Origin: Lingula anatina
Taxonomy: Eukaryota; Brachiopoda; Lingulata; Lingulida; Lingulidae
Length of the DNA: 64,000 nucleotides
Direction: 5' to 3'
Assembly (NCBI RefSeq): GCF_001039355.2
Contig: NW_019775481.1
Location: 160,002-224,001 of the forward strand
Shown here: positions 1-13,327 of the stretch, one piece after another
Position numbering within the stretch: the first letter of the stretch is position 1
Layout: each line of letters begins with the position of its first letter
Translations under genes and position numbers: made by a program
The notes under the pieces: generated by a model
What the model saw: only the letters and a program-made list of their open reading frames with translations
Told to the model about the DNA's origin: nothing
Database searches by the model: none

Positions 1-1312
1 ATTAAAGCTAGGAAATTCAAAGAGACAGTGTATCAGAGAGGCCAATTACTGTGTGGATATCCAGTTGGAAGGTTGGTGTCCCCATTGGCTATCTTACCAC
101 ATACCAGTACAGTGAAGGAAACAGCCAGCTAGGATCCTGCCAGCTGTGATTTCTGGGATATTCATATCTTTTGTGCAATGATTTCATGCCTGGCTATAAC
201 TCAGTCAACTTGAAACAGAAAGGATTGTGTGCCTCAAAATATTGTTATTATTTAATTGATAATCAGTCTAACCATAGCCACACCTTAATGTATCAGCCAT
301 GCTGAACAAGCTATGGAAGAGGATGTTTTTTCTTTTGAGTTCATCTGTCTGTGACAAGTTATAGTTATATATAATCTTAATGGAAGACTAATACATAGTG
401 ACCGCAAGTGCTGACCATGGTATGCCTTGTACAGGCAAGGTACTGACCATATCATTTACACAGTCTCTCTGATCCAGATGGACTTTCTTCCTGGTGGTCT
501 TCATTTTATTAAAAAAAAAAAAACGGTGCTTTGTCTTTCCATGCAACCTGTAACTGGCAATATTACACCAGATGAAACATACCAACAAGGAAAACTCAAT
601 GGATATTATACCAAAACTACGATAGCAAAACAGGAAAATCCAGCAAAAATGGAGACAGTATGATACAAGTATGCTGAAAAAGCTTTTAAAAATTAATTTG
701 CAAGGAGATGATTTCTATATATTGGCTAGAATCTTTCAGTGGTTAACATTTGTCTAGTGAAGAAAAAGTGAACTTTTTCATCACCAGGAAAGCTACCAAC
801 CTCCTGCATTAAAAGACAGAGCTGCCAGAAATCTCAACTTCATATTTTCCATGAAAATAATTTTACAAATTTATCGCAATCCATGCAGTGATTTTCTTAA
901 ATTTTACCATGTTCTCTCATTGGAGTTAAAATATCAAGCAAAATCAAACAGTAACATATGTTGGTGTATTTTGTTTTACCCATATATGTAGCAAAAAATG
1001 GGTTCTTATGCTGACAGACATCGTTTTACAACAACTGTTTGACTTTTAGCATATGACTTATTCATGTAAACATATGTATTTGGTTCAAGCCAGCAATTCA
1101 TTTGAATGCAAACATTGGAAGCACTGCTGGTTCTCAAATAACAGGAACATGGACATGATGTCCATTTTTTCCCCAACTTTCTGAAGTGAATAACAGTGTT
1201 GAACTACACACATGAACATTTAATTTGTTCATCTCTTTTGAAGCCATTTTAACAGAGGACTTGACTACAAGAAGTATTCTGAAGCACGGACATATTCAGT
1301 TGACTTGATCTA
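1..1312. other. 5' flank of NETO-like gene
   Basis: No convincing coding exon is seen here on either strand. The stretch is AT-rich with short homopolymers such as the A-run near 511. It should hold the promoter and 5' UTR of the gene starting at 1313, but no clear core promoter element can be picked by eye, and an upstream non-coding exon outside the window is possible. Confidence 0.5.
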
Positions 1313-3085
1313 ATGCATTCCAAATTCAAGTTGGTGATAACACTCTATTTAATCATCGTCCGGTTAGTGCCCCTCAATGTAGGTAAGTACATCGTGGCTA
1401 TCTTGTCCCTATCTAGACTACAGGAAATTAGAGGCAGATGCCAGAACTACTCAAGTCACTTAGCTGATAGCCATTTGCTTGAATTGTATGGAAGGTGAAA
1501 AGAATAGAAATTACTTTAAGTATTCACATGGCTCATTTTTTCCAATAAAATCTTAGTTTTTTAAGGTTTTACAGGCTTAAGCTACACACAAAAAGTCATC
1601 CAGAAACAACATTGTTTTAGAGAACATACTGTCAAATTGAATTTGTTTTATTCAAATTTGATAGGTGATTAGTGTTTAGTAAAAATTATATTAAATATTG
1701 GCAGTCTGAACTTATTTGACAATTTCTTTCATGTAACAAACTGATTATTTATTTATTTGTTGTTTTCATATATTTGTATCTGACAGTAAAAAAAGCACAT
1801 GTCCAGTTACTAGTGTAGGCATAAATTGTGGAATTTTCAGCCTGCACTTTGATTGTTACAAACTTCTTCAGATATTTAATCTAAATTCTCAGTTCACTTC
1901 ACAGAAGCACAGAATGCAACAAGGTTTGTTATTATGCAATTTTTTCTGTAGAATTATATGACAAAATACTAGCAACAGGGGCTATATGTTGTATACACAT
2001 GTTCTGGCTTCCATATGTTTTAAATGTGTCCGTAAACCTGACTAACCCATAGAGCACCCCGCCCCCCCCTCTGAAGTCCTACTGGTAAACAGCAGAAACA
2101 GGAATTCTGAACAAATAGGGTTCACATGAAATTCATTGAATGCCCTATTACAGAATGTGTTTGCAGTAAGACCAGTGAATTGTAATCCAAGAATAAGATG
2201 TTTCCTTTTTTAGGGGGGGGGGGAGGGTGAGAAAACAATGAGAAGCTGTGCTCTTGCTTGTTCTTGACTTCATACTTCACAGGTATTCAAAGATAAAAAA
2301 TTTGCCCATCAGTGTATTTGGCAACAAACCAAAATTCTGTCTAGATATTTATTCTTAGTCATGATGCAAGAAGCATAGAAAAGAAAACTCAAACGGTTTG
2401 TTGTATCTAATTTAAAAGAGAGGATTTTAAAAATCTCAGCTGGGTTACTTCAATTTTTCAATCAGTATCACTTAAAATGTAATGTGCGTAGCATGTGCTG
2501 TATGATAAAAAGTCAATTTCCATGCAAGCTTTTTCATATTGGCAGTTTAAATCAGTTTTTTTTTAATTTAAGCTTAAATTAAAACACATTATTAATATAT
2601 TAATGAAATAATATTAAGCAAGTAACTATGTCAAATTAATGCTGCAGAACTCAACAAAATGCCACCATTTAGTTTCAAATAGGTTACCTAAATGAAATAC
2701 CAGTTTCATTACATCATTTTCCAAAAAACAATTTTTGCACAGATACTCTTGGATTTCTATCTGTGCTTTATATGCTGGAGAGAACATAAGAATCTCAAAT
2801 TTACAACAAGAATTTAAACAAATCAGGATAGAAATATAAATGAAAAAAATGGTACTTCACTTTTCTTTTTTTTTTTTTTGCTAATATCCCGTCTTTATAT
2901 GAATATATCTATTGTATTCATATTACTGGCCAGCTATTATCTGACATCCTGACAATTGTGGTCTATTTACATGAGGGCTATTAATATTAATAGATATATA
3001 GCCACCTACTTGTAGCTGCTCTGAAACTAGATTTCTTCAGCAAGTATTCTCATTCATTACCCACTCATCTTTCTATTTTTTTGAC

Positions 3086-3135
<50 letters not shown>

Positions 3136-6100
3136 GGTAGTATACTGTCCCTCACATCAGTGGTGATCATGTACCAATTGCAAGTGCCTGCTATGTTTTC
3201 TTGATGCATATTATTATTATTATTATTATTATTATTTTTATATCTTCAGCTGATGATATACTAACAGCATCCAGGTTTCCTGCCCCCCACATTGGTGACT
3301 ATGTACCCAGTGCCTGTTGGAACTTCACCTACGGCAACCAGCAAGGTTTACAAGAATTCTACAGCCCAAACTTCCCCAATAACTACGACAATGGCACCAC
3401 ATGTACACAAGTTTTAGCAGGTAATACTTAAAGTTTGCTTCAAAACTTTCTTTGTTTTTCCTTCTAGATATTTAGTTTATAATATTTCCAGCTTCATAAA
3501 ATCAAATATGGAAATGGCCAGTGAAAAAGAGTTACACATTTATAAAAGAGTTATACCATACTACAGAACACATTTCAAAAAGTATAAGTAAAATTTGGTT
3601 CTCACACATTGCACTCCATTTACAACAGATAAACACTATATCTGGCACATTTTGTGCTGTAATTGAGCCTGGGTGTAGATGATCTCAACTCCCCGGGGAG
3701 GGCACTGGCAATACAGCTAATTGTTTTGTGATCATTAGGAAAACAGACAACCACATATTAGATCAATGTCAGATCTGAGTCACCCTATGAATGGAACAAT
3801 TAAATCTATTATGTCTGTGTTAGCTAAAGCCCCCTTTACACTGGACGGCGTCCTTTCTGCGTCCAGCAGTACGGCCCCATTTGAGAGTTTAAAAATTATA
3901 ATATTTTACCTGCCGACAACTGGCCGATCATTGAGCATTCATTCTGATACAAAATTAATGCTCGTGCCTCCTTATTAAGACCACAGCGATGCCAAATTTC
4001 ATGGTCGCAGAGAGGACGCAGAAAGGACGCCGTCCAGTGTAAAGGGGGTATAAGTGACATAGCAGTCACATCATTGACCAGGTCTGGTATTTATTGCCTT
4101 TCTCTCTAATCACCTAATTCACTTAAATTTATCCGTTAATTCAGGAATGGCTGCTCAAAGGACATTCACTGCCAGCTAGGAACCCTGAGTTTTAAGGGCC
4201 ACAGCAATAGTCCGAAGCTAAGGTTGATTAAAAAAACAATGAAAATGTTACCATTTTTTGGCCCAATGAACCTTCGTACTATCAAGATGCCCCTGAGTTT
4301 TAGGCAGTCAGTTTGCTCAGTCTACTCATTTACTGGCCTGTTGGCAGGGGGTTTTGGGTTTTTAATGAACCTACATGTAGACTTTCTTTTGGCTTGAAGA
4401 GCTCCATTCTAAATTTGAAAAAACTGGGGAAAAACATAAAATATCTGTTCAAATGTCATTTTTGGGGGGAAATATGAAACAATACCCTGTGGCATTTGTT
4501 TAAGTTATATATGCTGTTTGAAACTATACAATGTCATTTGGTCAGGTTTCTTGGCAAAGATTTGACATGGCAGCTCAGTTCAAATGCACTTTTAGTGGCT
4601 GAAATGGAAGGAGCATGCTCTTGCAAAGCAAACTTAATAAAACAACTCTGCATCATCCTGTTCCTAGATGTCATCAATCAAGACATTCTGATTCTTCACA
4701 GCATGGCAGGACACTCGGCACTTTGAGAACTCTAAAACATTTTCAATAGTCTAACTCTTGGAAGTAGATGATTGAATTTACCAGCTGTAATTGGTAATTA
4801 TACGACATGCTAAGGAAATTCAAGTAATTCCTTTATTAGCCTGGTATCCAACCAACCACTTGTTGTAAAAATAAGTTAAATTGGCATCCAGGGTTTCAAT
4901 GGTCATTGGAAACTTGTGGTAACATCTTATTCTTTTCAATGGGGGAAATTGTGCATATGTTACAAATACTATATTTTTCAAGTCAAAATTTTTCACAATA
5001 AGAACATTCCTACTACCATTATATGCAGTAATAGCAACACAAATGCCACAAAAAATATAATTTTTGTGATTATAATAAAACTATATGTATCTGACAGTTT
5101 GGCCATTGAAAAGACCAAGTAATTACCATACCAGTCAATTATCAAAATGGCTCTGCCCTTTCCACAGCTGTCCTTTATCCAGTGACCCCTGAACCACGGG
5201 GTGCTAAACTTGAGAATTTCATGTAAATAGCTGCGTAGCAGGTGGGTGCAATGTTCCAGCTACTGCCCAAAGTTATTTTTTAAAATGTTACCTAACAAGT
5301 ACCCTAGGTTCTAGATTCCGGTATTGCCAGCTCGATCTTGATTTCATATATAACCCATAGTAGCAATACTACTAAAAGCGACTCCACCACAAGGTATATT
5401 TAGCAAGCTAGCTTTTACGTTGCTCTGACACTCAAGGTACTAACAAGGTGCTTAATAAACATCCCTAATGACTCCTTTAATTTTCAGTTTTTTGATGAAT
5501 GCCACCAATATGTAACAGATTCCATTATATATTTCATTTCATTTAAGCTCTTGATTAAGGGTGACTGTGCCTTAAATTCAAACATAATCAATTAATCAAA
5601 TATCCCTTCCTTATATAATATGATATTGTTTCTATAAAAACATTTGAAAGAAACTGCACGGTACATAAATCCACATTTGTTTCATATTGGCAAAGGGTCT
5701 TAAAGGATTACTAAAAATACCATATCTTGAAATTTCAAAGTAAAATAATATGGAACGAGTGAGGCGTTAAACTTTTTTTAAATAATTACCATTGGTGCCT
5801 TTAAAGAAAATTTTGATCATCTCCTGAAGACCCAGATGACTCTTTATATCCACCCTTGAGAAACAGATATCTTCAGGTTTGTTCTTCCAGGCTGTTGAGA
5901 ACGCACTAAAAGATACACATATGTTGTCAGGTCATAAGTGTGGATGAAAGAAAAACAATACACATCAACTGCAAATGAATCGGGTTTGACATTTTCTGAT
6001 ACCTTATCTCAGGTTCATGTCCTTTGAGAGATTAATTCTGAATAGGATGCATCTTAAACAGAAAGTAATGATCTCACGAGCGAGAGAAGATCATCTTGGA

Positions 6101-9100
6101 AAAAAGCCCGGCAATGACATACGGGATAGCCAAAATATAAGCTTTTAGTTATTTTAAATATTTTCATTATAAAATTTTCCTATAAGAAAACCCTCAATTT
6201 CGTGACATTTTAAATATGTTGTATTTATGTATGTCATAAAATTCTTCATACTTACTATAAAACTTTAAAAAACACACACAGAGTCGGCAAAATGACCTTT
6301 ATTTCCCATAATCTAGAACACTATAAGGAGAACAGACAAATTAAATAGTAATTAATTGGACCATAAAAAATTCAGCTATTTCTGCAACAGAAAATGAAAT
6401 ATCCCACCACTTGCGACTGAGTTAAGATAATGAAAAGTCCCGAATATGGAAAGGAAAGGGTAGCAGGAGAGCAGAGCAGAATAGGCTTTAAACTAACAAA
6501 GTTGGTGTACTAACGCAAAATATTACGCATGTTACAGCTTGCTGTGCTAAACAAAGACTGCCCCAGGAGTGAAAATTTAATAGGCATATGAAACAAAGCT
6601 GAGTGACCATTGGCAACGCTACTGGATGTTTTTCATGTGGCCTAGTTACTTAGAGCTGATAGGACAAAAATTGTTTTTCACATGACTAGTAACCACCCTT
6701 GGAAACAAAGGCCAGCTGCAGGCACCTTCCCTGTGTGTGCTTTTAAATACTCCTTATACTAAGGGGGCATGTTATATTGCTTAAAATTTTGAAAAAATTC
6801 TACAACTTGCATAAAATTAAAATGGGCTGCCAGAAGCCCATTTTAAAGGCAGTTTTGCCTAAGGTTTCTTTAGCTGAATCACCACTAATGGTAAATCTAG
6901 ATATTTTAAGGTCCAGTATCTGTAATCTGCCTGGTTTTTGCACAATCACTTTCTGAAGTTGGCATGTTGCAACAACATTCAAAATATGCCATAATTAAAT
7001 AATGCTTTGCACATGTGCATCGATTGACCTTCTCTGCTCTTTGCACACAAAATAAGTGACAGAGCTAGAAAGTTCAGAGAAGGAAAATATTTAGATTTGT
7101 TATGATATCCAGGTATACCACTGGATTGGAATCATGATTTCTTGTAACATCTCATGACTTTTCATCGTGCTTGGGTATGTTCCAGCTTTGTCTGCCAGCC
7201 TGTTGATGTTTTTTTTTCTAAATTTGTGAAACATGTATTTTTTTATATTTATATTGTACATTTTAAAAATTTAATATTTCTGAAATTAGTTTCCAAAAGA
7301 TGCAACAAAAGTAACTTAAAAAATTGTCAATACCTAATATGATATTGTAATTTTGTTGTTTGGGATTATTGACATGATTAAGTGAGGATTAATAAAGTGC
7401 TGTAATATCTGTATGCTATTTAAATTATGAAAGTGTTGGTTTTGACAACCCACAGTTTTAGGAGTTGAATACAAAACTCCAGGATCCATTAATTATTGAT
7501 GTCACTTTTAAAAGTTAAACTTAAAAGTTTAAAGATTTTTTAGAAAAAAAATGCAGATAAAGCAGGATGAACAGAACATTTTATACAACGGACTCCAGAG
7601 AAGCAAGATGTAACAATTATAAATATAATAACACTACTCAGAAGAGTTTGTCTATGGAAGCCTCTGAAGCAGAGGACACAAACAAGAAATGATATGAATG
7701 GAAATGTTGTACAGAAGTGCAGGTACAAGGTTTCTTCCAAATACAAAAAAAAAGTTATTCATATTTGCCCAAGAAATGATGACTAACGTTTTTTCTGCTT
7801 CTCAGCTGTTCCAGTAATTGTTGTTTGACCAATCCCCATGCTCCCCTCAGTTAAAGAGGACCACCATACCCCAAGGAGTATTACCCAATGTAGGGAGATG
7901 CTCCATCAGTTGCCATAGTTGCCATCTGCAACTTGCTTTACCACATCATAATCGACATATGAATTAGACCCCCTCTCCCTCTTTTTCTCTCTCTCCCCAG
8001 ACCATTCCATACTTCATATACCGGCTACTGTAAATTCAGTGTTTCAGTTATCAATATATTTTAATGGTACACTATATATGGAGGCTAAGCATCACTTCAC
8101 CCCTATCCAATTAAATATAACCCTTTTAATGCATATAATGTCTATCACCTGTCAGTATTGCTCATTTGATGCTTGTATTATACAAAATACTTGTATCTTG
8201 TTGATGATCGATTCAAGTGGTGACTGGGGCCCAAAAGGTTGTTGCAGAAGAAATGTTGAAGCGAATTTAGATAGTTCAATCTGCAAAATTATGTATAACT
8301 GTTTAATCATATCTTATTTCACTCACTGACAGTTGTACTTCATAACATATCAGTTGATTGACTTTCGGTATAATAACAAGAATATCAATAAAAACAAATA
8401 ATGCAATAACAACCTTACTGTAAGTATTATCAAATAATGGCTGCTTTATTATAAATGAACAATATATTGACTGATTCTTGACAACATGTGGTCATTTTTT
8501 TCTTTTTTCAGCCCCACCAGGCTTTGTCATCAAACTTGAATTTCAATTTTTTAAAATTGAGCCATCATACGACTGTGAATACGATTACCTTGAGATCCAT
8601 GATGGACCGTATGGGTACTCTCCTCTCATTGGACGATTCTGTGGTGCCAAGCCTCCGCCATTGATTAAGTCCACATCCCAGTTTATGTGGATCCATTTTG
8701 AGACAGATGGTACCATCGAGTACAAGGGATTTCAGGCTGTGTATGAATTTGTAAACCAGCCAAACACAGGTACCAGATGTCCTTGTTGCCTAATGATTTT
8801 TTCTAATTTCAAATTTTACAACTTTTGTACAGATCGATCATTAAATTTTGTGATTATACTTACATTATATTTTTTCAAACAAAAAGGTTGCCTATTAGAA
8901 AAACATCACCAACAGATCTCAATATCATTTCAAACAAAAAAATATGTATATATTATATTCTTATGTTCCACGGAGAACTGCATTGTTTACTTTCTTTAAA
9001 TTCTCTTTAAAAAGGATGTGTGATGATTTCATTTCATTGTTTTTTTCTCTCAACTTATCAAAGTTAAGATCATTTAAATAGCCTTTAAGTTAGTAATACT

Positions 9101-12100
9101 TGGAGAACTCAAGAAAACTCTCTTAGACATTTAAACATATCAAAATTTCTGCTTTTGTTTACCTTACAGCACCAAGACTAGATGCAGGCCATGTAGCATG
9201 TAAGTGTGATTTTATCTTTGTTTTTGAACACTAAATGAACCTAAATTATAAAAGCCCTTCTGCCATAAAAACTTGAAACAAGTAAAATTAATATACATTA
9301 TACATGTATACACAGTACTGTATATATATATACAGGTGTACATGCAATAAATTCTCCACCTTCATTTTATTTCTTCAAATTATCACTTTATTTATTCAAG
9401 TAATGGTTTGCTTTATACTTGATTGCCATATCACTCAACTGATCAATCAATTCATATATTCCGAAAGTGTAGTACTAGCAGAATTAATGGAAACAAAGAG
9501 CCATGGATCTCGATTTTTTTTCTCTGACAGTCAGCAGGTGTGACATATAATGAATCTAAATCTGCAATCTACTGTGTGTGTGTGTTTGTGTGTATATCTG
9601 CACATGCATGTGTGTGTGTGTTTGTGTGTGTGTGCACGGGTGGTTAAATGGACTTGGCAAAGGGCTGGATCTTTTTGTCTGTTATACAGGTATATGATGT
9701 TCATTATACACCTATTCAATTCTTTGTCATTAAACATGACCAGTAGACTTCCAGATGGTCAATATGATACAGGTTTATGTTAGGTCTTTATTAGGCGGTC
9801 TGAAACACTAGTGAATAAACAATATGACACTATATTTTCATATTGGAATTTCAGTCTGTCGTCTGCCAGTTGCTACAGATTTCTACCAAGATGGTAACCT
9901 GACCATAAAGGACCTTCCCCCAGGGTTGGTGGTGAATGCCTGGAATGGCACTGAAGACATGGACTGCACATGGGAAATATTTGTCAGACCAGGACAGAGA
10001 GTAAGATAGAGTCTGGAACCAAAAATTCCTGGGAAGGGGCATTTTTTCCATCCCAGCCCTTCCATCACCCTTAATTATAATAAGTAAGATCCCTGCATGT
10101 ATCCTCAAAATTGATCCACTGACAGAAATAAAAAGAAATAAAGGAAAAGGAAAACAACATACCTACAAACAAAGGGACACTTTTTTTTATAACTTGGACT
10201 CAATATACTATAAAAATATACAGGAACATGACATAAAAATAAGAACAGTTTTTACTTCATATGTAGGTCTTCCAAAGATAAAAAGCTGTTTAGCAAATGA
10301 TTATATCAGGATCATGTCTAAATGATCACTTAATTGGTAAAAAATGTGTTTGTTTCTTTAAGGTCCATCTGAAAGTTAGTTCTTTTGAAATGAAGAACCC
10401 TCTGGAATGTTCACTGAATTTTCTGGAAATATATGATAGGACGACAAGCATCCATCACAGGGAACGTCAGTTCTGTACTCCATCTTCAGGAGAGTACAAA
10501 TCTGGAAGTAACAGAGTGTACTTACGTTTCCACTTACACAGGAACATCATAAGTGAATTTAAAGTGGATTATACTATATTTGAATACGGTAAGTTAATAA
10601 GAGGTGGGAATGTCTTCCCACAGTCTGCAAATCTTTTCAAAGGGCATGAAAGAGACAATCCATATTACAAGTATTTTTTGTTAAAAATGGAAATGTAAGT
10701 AAATAAAGTCTCCTGAGGCCATTCTTTCTAGACGTATTCCAATACCTCACATTTCCTCCTAATAAAAAAGATATTTTAGCAGAACCATTTCAGTCTAAGA
10801 GTCATTGATTTTGTTTAAAATTTCTATGAATAGATTTAAAGCGAAAGATTGTGATTTTATTGAAGAATAATTCAATCAAGCTCAGTTGTAGCCAATTTAT
10901 CACAAAAGCAATCAGCAAAAATTCAATTTTACAAGTATGAGTCATACAGTTGCTGTTCTTTGTGGTAGTTGAGACTGAAACACAATGTCTTTTCTTCACA
11001 GCACTAATACAGTAACTTCAATAGAAGTAATTTTTTCTTTGAAAAGTTAAATGGATAACAACTGTTCATTTTGGCTAAAATAAAGATTTTACTAGGAAAA
11101 ATGGCACTTTTCTCATACTTGTCAGTGGCTAATGAATATGTTACGACATTCAAAGTTAGTTGTTTTTTTTTTCTTTTTTTGTAAAAATCTTTTAAGAGAA
11201 GATTGTAGGTATAGCTATCTATTAAGGTCACATGGTCAGATGGCAAGCACAGATTCCAAAATAATTCAATAACCACAGTTTTGGTGGTAAAATGGAATTT
11301 ATTATATTTCTTTGAGTTGCTAAAATGTATTTATTGTGAAATATGTATCTCACACGAATAGTTGGTAGCCCTTTAGTTGTGAGTTAATTTCAGATGTTTT
11401 AACATTAAAAAAGTTTTTTTTAGTATACAATATTAACACTTCATAGAACGACATATCTTTGAAACAATTGGTGTTTAAAATTTGCAAGCAATTATATATA
11501 TTACAATGTGTTCCATGATTCCCAATTTCTCAGGTCCATGCAGGGACAGCCTGTTTGACTGTGGAGACCAGACCTGTATAAGCCCTACCTTGAAGTGTAA
11601 TGGCAGGATTAACTGTAACTTCTCCTATGATGAAATGAAGTGTAAAAAAGGTAATGACCAGGTTCCTTGAACTTTTTTCATCAACTTTTCCTCACCAATG
11701 TCTGTGCTAACTGCTCAATATTTACAAGAGGCCTGGCATATGGGCGCTGACTTTAAAGAAAAAATAATTACAGAATTACAGAAATGTGCAAAGAGAGATA
11801 TAATTGGGAATATCTAGTGAAAAATGTCCCTTTGGCCCTGGTAAAAGGTAGCAGTTCACCCTTTTATAAAAAATATTTTATATACTGAGTTCAGGCCAGT
11901 AAGAGTTGGATGGGAAGTGGGGTGGAATTCAACAAATCCACCACTTTGGCAGGAAAAAGGTCAACTCTGTATCAAAATTTATTCCAGGTTCTAGGTTAAA
12001 TGAGTGATTAAAGTTTCAGAAAAAATCTCCCATTTGAAATAGCAGGCTACAGGTCCAGAGCTTAATCAAAAGGCTACCATATTAAAAGTTTTTCAGCTAA

Positions 12101-13327
12101 TTGAACTTATTTGTCTCTGTTATATGTTGTCAGCACTGTAAATGAAGCCAAGTTCAACCTAAGCTTTTTAAAAATATAATTTCAGAGGAAGACAGCCTTA
12201 CAACTCCACTAGAAATGAAATACCATGCTGTGATACTGGGAGTGGTTGGAGGTTTACTGGTTATCATAGTGGCAGTATCCATTTGTCTCACAGTAAGACA
12301 TAGGCGTGAGGAGGCCAGGCTTCGGCAAAAATTACGTGAACGAGTTGTATTAGACCCAGTGGAGATTCAGAAGCTACTGCTAACAAACATGAATGAAGTT
12401 ATTGTCCCAAATACTCCAACTGGGCTGCTAGATGAGGAGAGTGCACTAAAAGTTTCAAGACGTTTTCACAGTGATGACATTACAGCTGTTAAGCGGAATG
12501 GTGTCTTTCATATCTCTCTGGGAAACCCATCCTCACAAACATCCAGTAGAGGGCGAGGTAACCAAGAGGAGCTGGTCCCAGAAAAAGATGACTCTGATTA
12601 TGAGACTGAAGAAATGGCATGTGGGAATAAATATGAAAGCTCTGAGAGCATCTCAAGAATACTTGATGAAGCAAATGGCAATGGATCTTCAAGAAACGCA
12701 ACTCCTCGCAAAGTTCCAACTGTTGTGTGTATAGAAACACCACCAAGACAGGCTTCTCTAGATAAAGCTGTAAGTGATCCCATGTTAAGTACAACATCAT
12801 CTGTTATATCAAATAACACACAGAGAACAAGCCCTAGCCCCCCACCTCCACCTCTTCCTTCAACACAGGTGCCCCAATCACAAAGTGGTAACAACAGTAA
12901 CCGCCAAAGTCCAGCACGCAGTCCTGGTCGAGGTGGAAGGCGGCGAAGGCGAAGTAAAAAAAGTGACAGAAATAGAGTTGATGCAAATAAAAATAATCCA
13001 GAGGTCATAGCAATGATCACTTTAAATGACCAGGATGTTCAAAAGGATTCACAGCAAGGACCCACTACTTCTTCCCCCAAACAGACATCTCTTCCTGACA
13101 AAAAGCAAAGCAATAAGTATGACAATCCTAGACTGAAACTCAGTGATAATCACAGCAGGCGAGGTCCACCAAGTCCAAAGCCTGATGTGGTACAGGACGA
13201 AAGAGTTTGGGAACGAAGCAGGGGCAATGTAACAATACCAAACACAACAACCGATGCCGATGTAACAGTTCGCGCGCCACCTACATCACAGAGCTTAAAA
13301 CAATCTCACTCTGGACAGCCAGTGTGA
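1313..13327 (+). CDS. NETO: NETO-like CUB/LDLa transmembrane protein (complete, 8 exons)
   Basis: Exons: 1313-1382, 3250-3420, 8512-8769, 9170-9199, 9855-10000, 10363-10588, 11534-11650 and 12186-13327. All have GT/AG borders and matching phases, giving 2160 nt and 719 residues plus stop. Order: hydrophobic signal peptide (about 1-23), CUB1 (about 45-166), CUB2 (about 178-301), LDL-receptor class A module (303-337), one transmembrane helix (about 352-376) followed by a basic RHRREEAR stop-transfer, then a ~340-residue cytoplasmic tail. CUB1 has the stretch YGYSPLIGRFCG followed by PPLIKST and FMWIHF, which closely resembles vertebrate NETO1/NETO2. The order CUB-CUB-LDLa-TM is diagnostic of NETO. 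Known family role: auxiliary subunits of kainate-type glutamate receptors, and receptor clustering at insect neuromuscular synapses. The same role here is inferred. The start codon is chosen because it opens the signal peptide and splices in phase. Confidence 0.9.
3088..3236. repeat. (TTA)n microsatellites
   Basis: Two trinucleotide tracts, 3088-3135 and 3209-3236, lie in NETO intron 1. The second ends 14 bp before the exon 2 acceptor. Confidence 0.95.
3250..10588 (+). CDS. NETO: NETO ectodomain exons 2-6 (CUB1 and CUB2)
   Basis: CUB1 is split over exons 2 and 3 (3250-3420, 8512-8769), with the usual SPNFPNNY motif, YDYLEIHDG strand and RFCG cysteine. Exon 4 (9170-9199) is only 30 bp and codes for the linker between the CUB domains. 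CUB2 is split over exons 5 and 6 (9855-10000, 10363-10588) and shows LNFLEIYDR and QFCTP at the equivalent positions. Potential N-glycosylation sites include WNFT, YDNGTT, GNLT and WNGT. The exon 2 acceptor sits just downstream of a TTA microsatellite (3209-3236), so part of its upstream tract is repeat DNA. Confidence 0.88.
3830..4048. mobile_element. 219-bp MITE with perfect 35-bp terminal inverted repeats
   Basis: The first 35 bases (3830-3864, beginning CCCCCTTTACACTGGACG) are the exact reverse complement of the last 35 (4014-4048). There is no open frame of note. It lies in NETO intron 2. No target-site duplication is clear at the borders (TAAAG on the left, TATAAG on the right). The perfect arms imply recent insertion or sequence homogenisation. 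The superfamily cannot be assigned by eye. Confidence 0.85.
5790..5905 (-). CDS. Possible orphan exon inside NETO intron 2
   Basis: On the minus strand a 116-bp block has a pyrimidine-rich acceptor (CTTTTAG) before 5905 and a GTAATT donor after 5790. Its reading frame is open for 38 codons (AFSTAWKNKPEDICFSRVD at the start) with phase 2 entry and phase 1 exit. The composition looks protein-like, with few of the low-complexity runs typical of this intron. No partner exon was found nearby and the family is not recognised. It could be an exon of a nested antisense gene, a processed fragment, or chance. Confidence 0.3.
9573..9632. repeat. (TG)n microsatellite
   Basis: An interrupted TG/TGTT tract in NETO intron 4. 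Confidence 0.9.
11534..11650 (+). CDS. NETO: NETO exon 7: LDL-receptor class A module
   Basis: This exon encodes one LDLa module with all six cysteines in canonical order (residues about 303-337). The C-terminal calcium loop is unusual. The typical DG..DC.DGSDE pattern reads NGRINCNFSYDE here, so several acidic ligands are Asn or neutral and only the final DE pair is kept. The fold should hold through its disulphides, while calcium binding may be weak. Confidence 0.85.
12186..13327 (+). CDS. NETO: NETO exon 8: transmembrane helix and cytoplasmic tail
   Basis: A single large terminal exon encodes the juxtamembrane segment, the helix starting YHAVILGVVGG and the whole intracellular tail. The tail has an acidic stretch (EKDDSDYETEE), a proline run SPSPPPPPLP at about residues 555-564 that could bind SH3 or EVH1 domains, a basic run GRRRRRSKK near 590-598, and many Ser/Thr-Pro sites. 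The protein ends in SGQPV, which is not a canonical class I PDZ ligand. Stop codon TGA is at 13325-13327. Confidence 0.88.

Noticed and set aside
12598-13020. 140-codon minus-strand open frame opposite NETO exon 8
   Set aside because: It is the antisense shadow of the real coding exon; its Leu-rich content mirrors Glu/Lys/Arg and proline codons.
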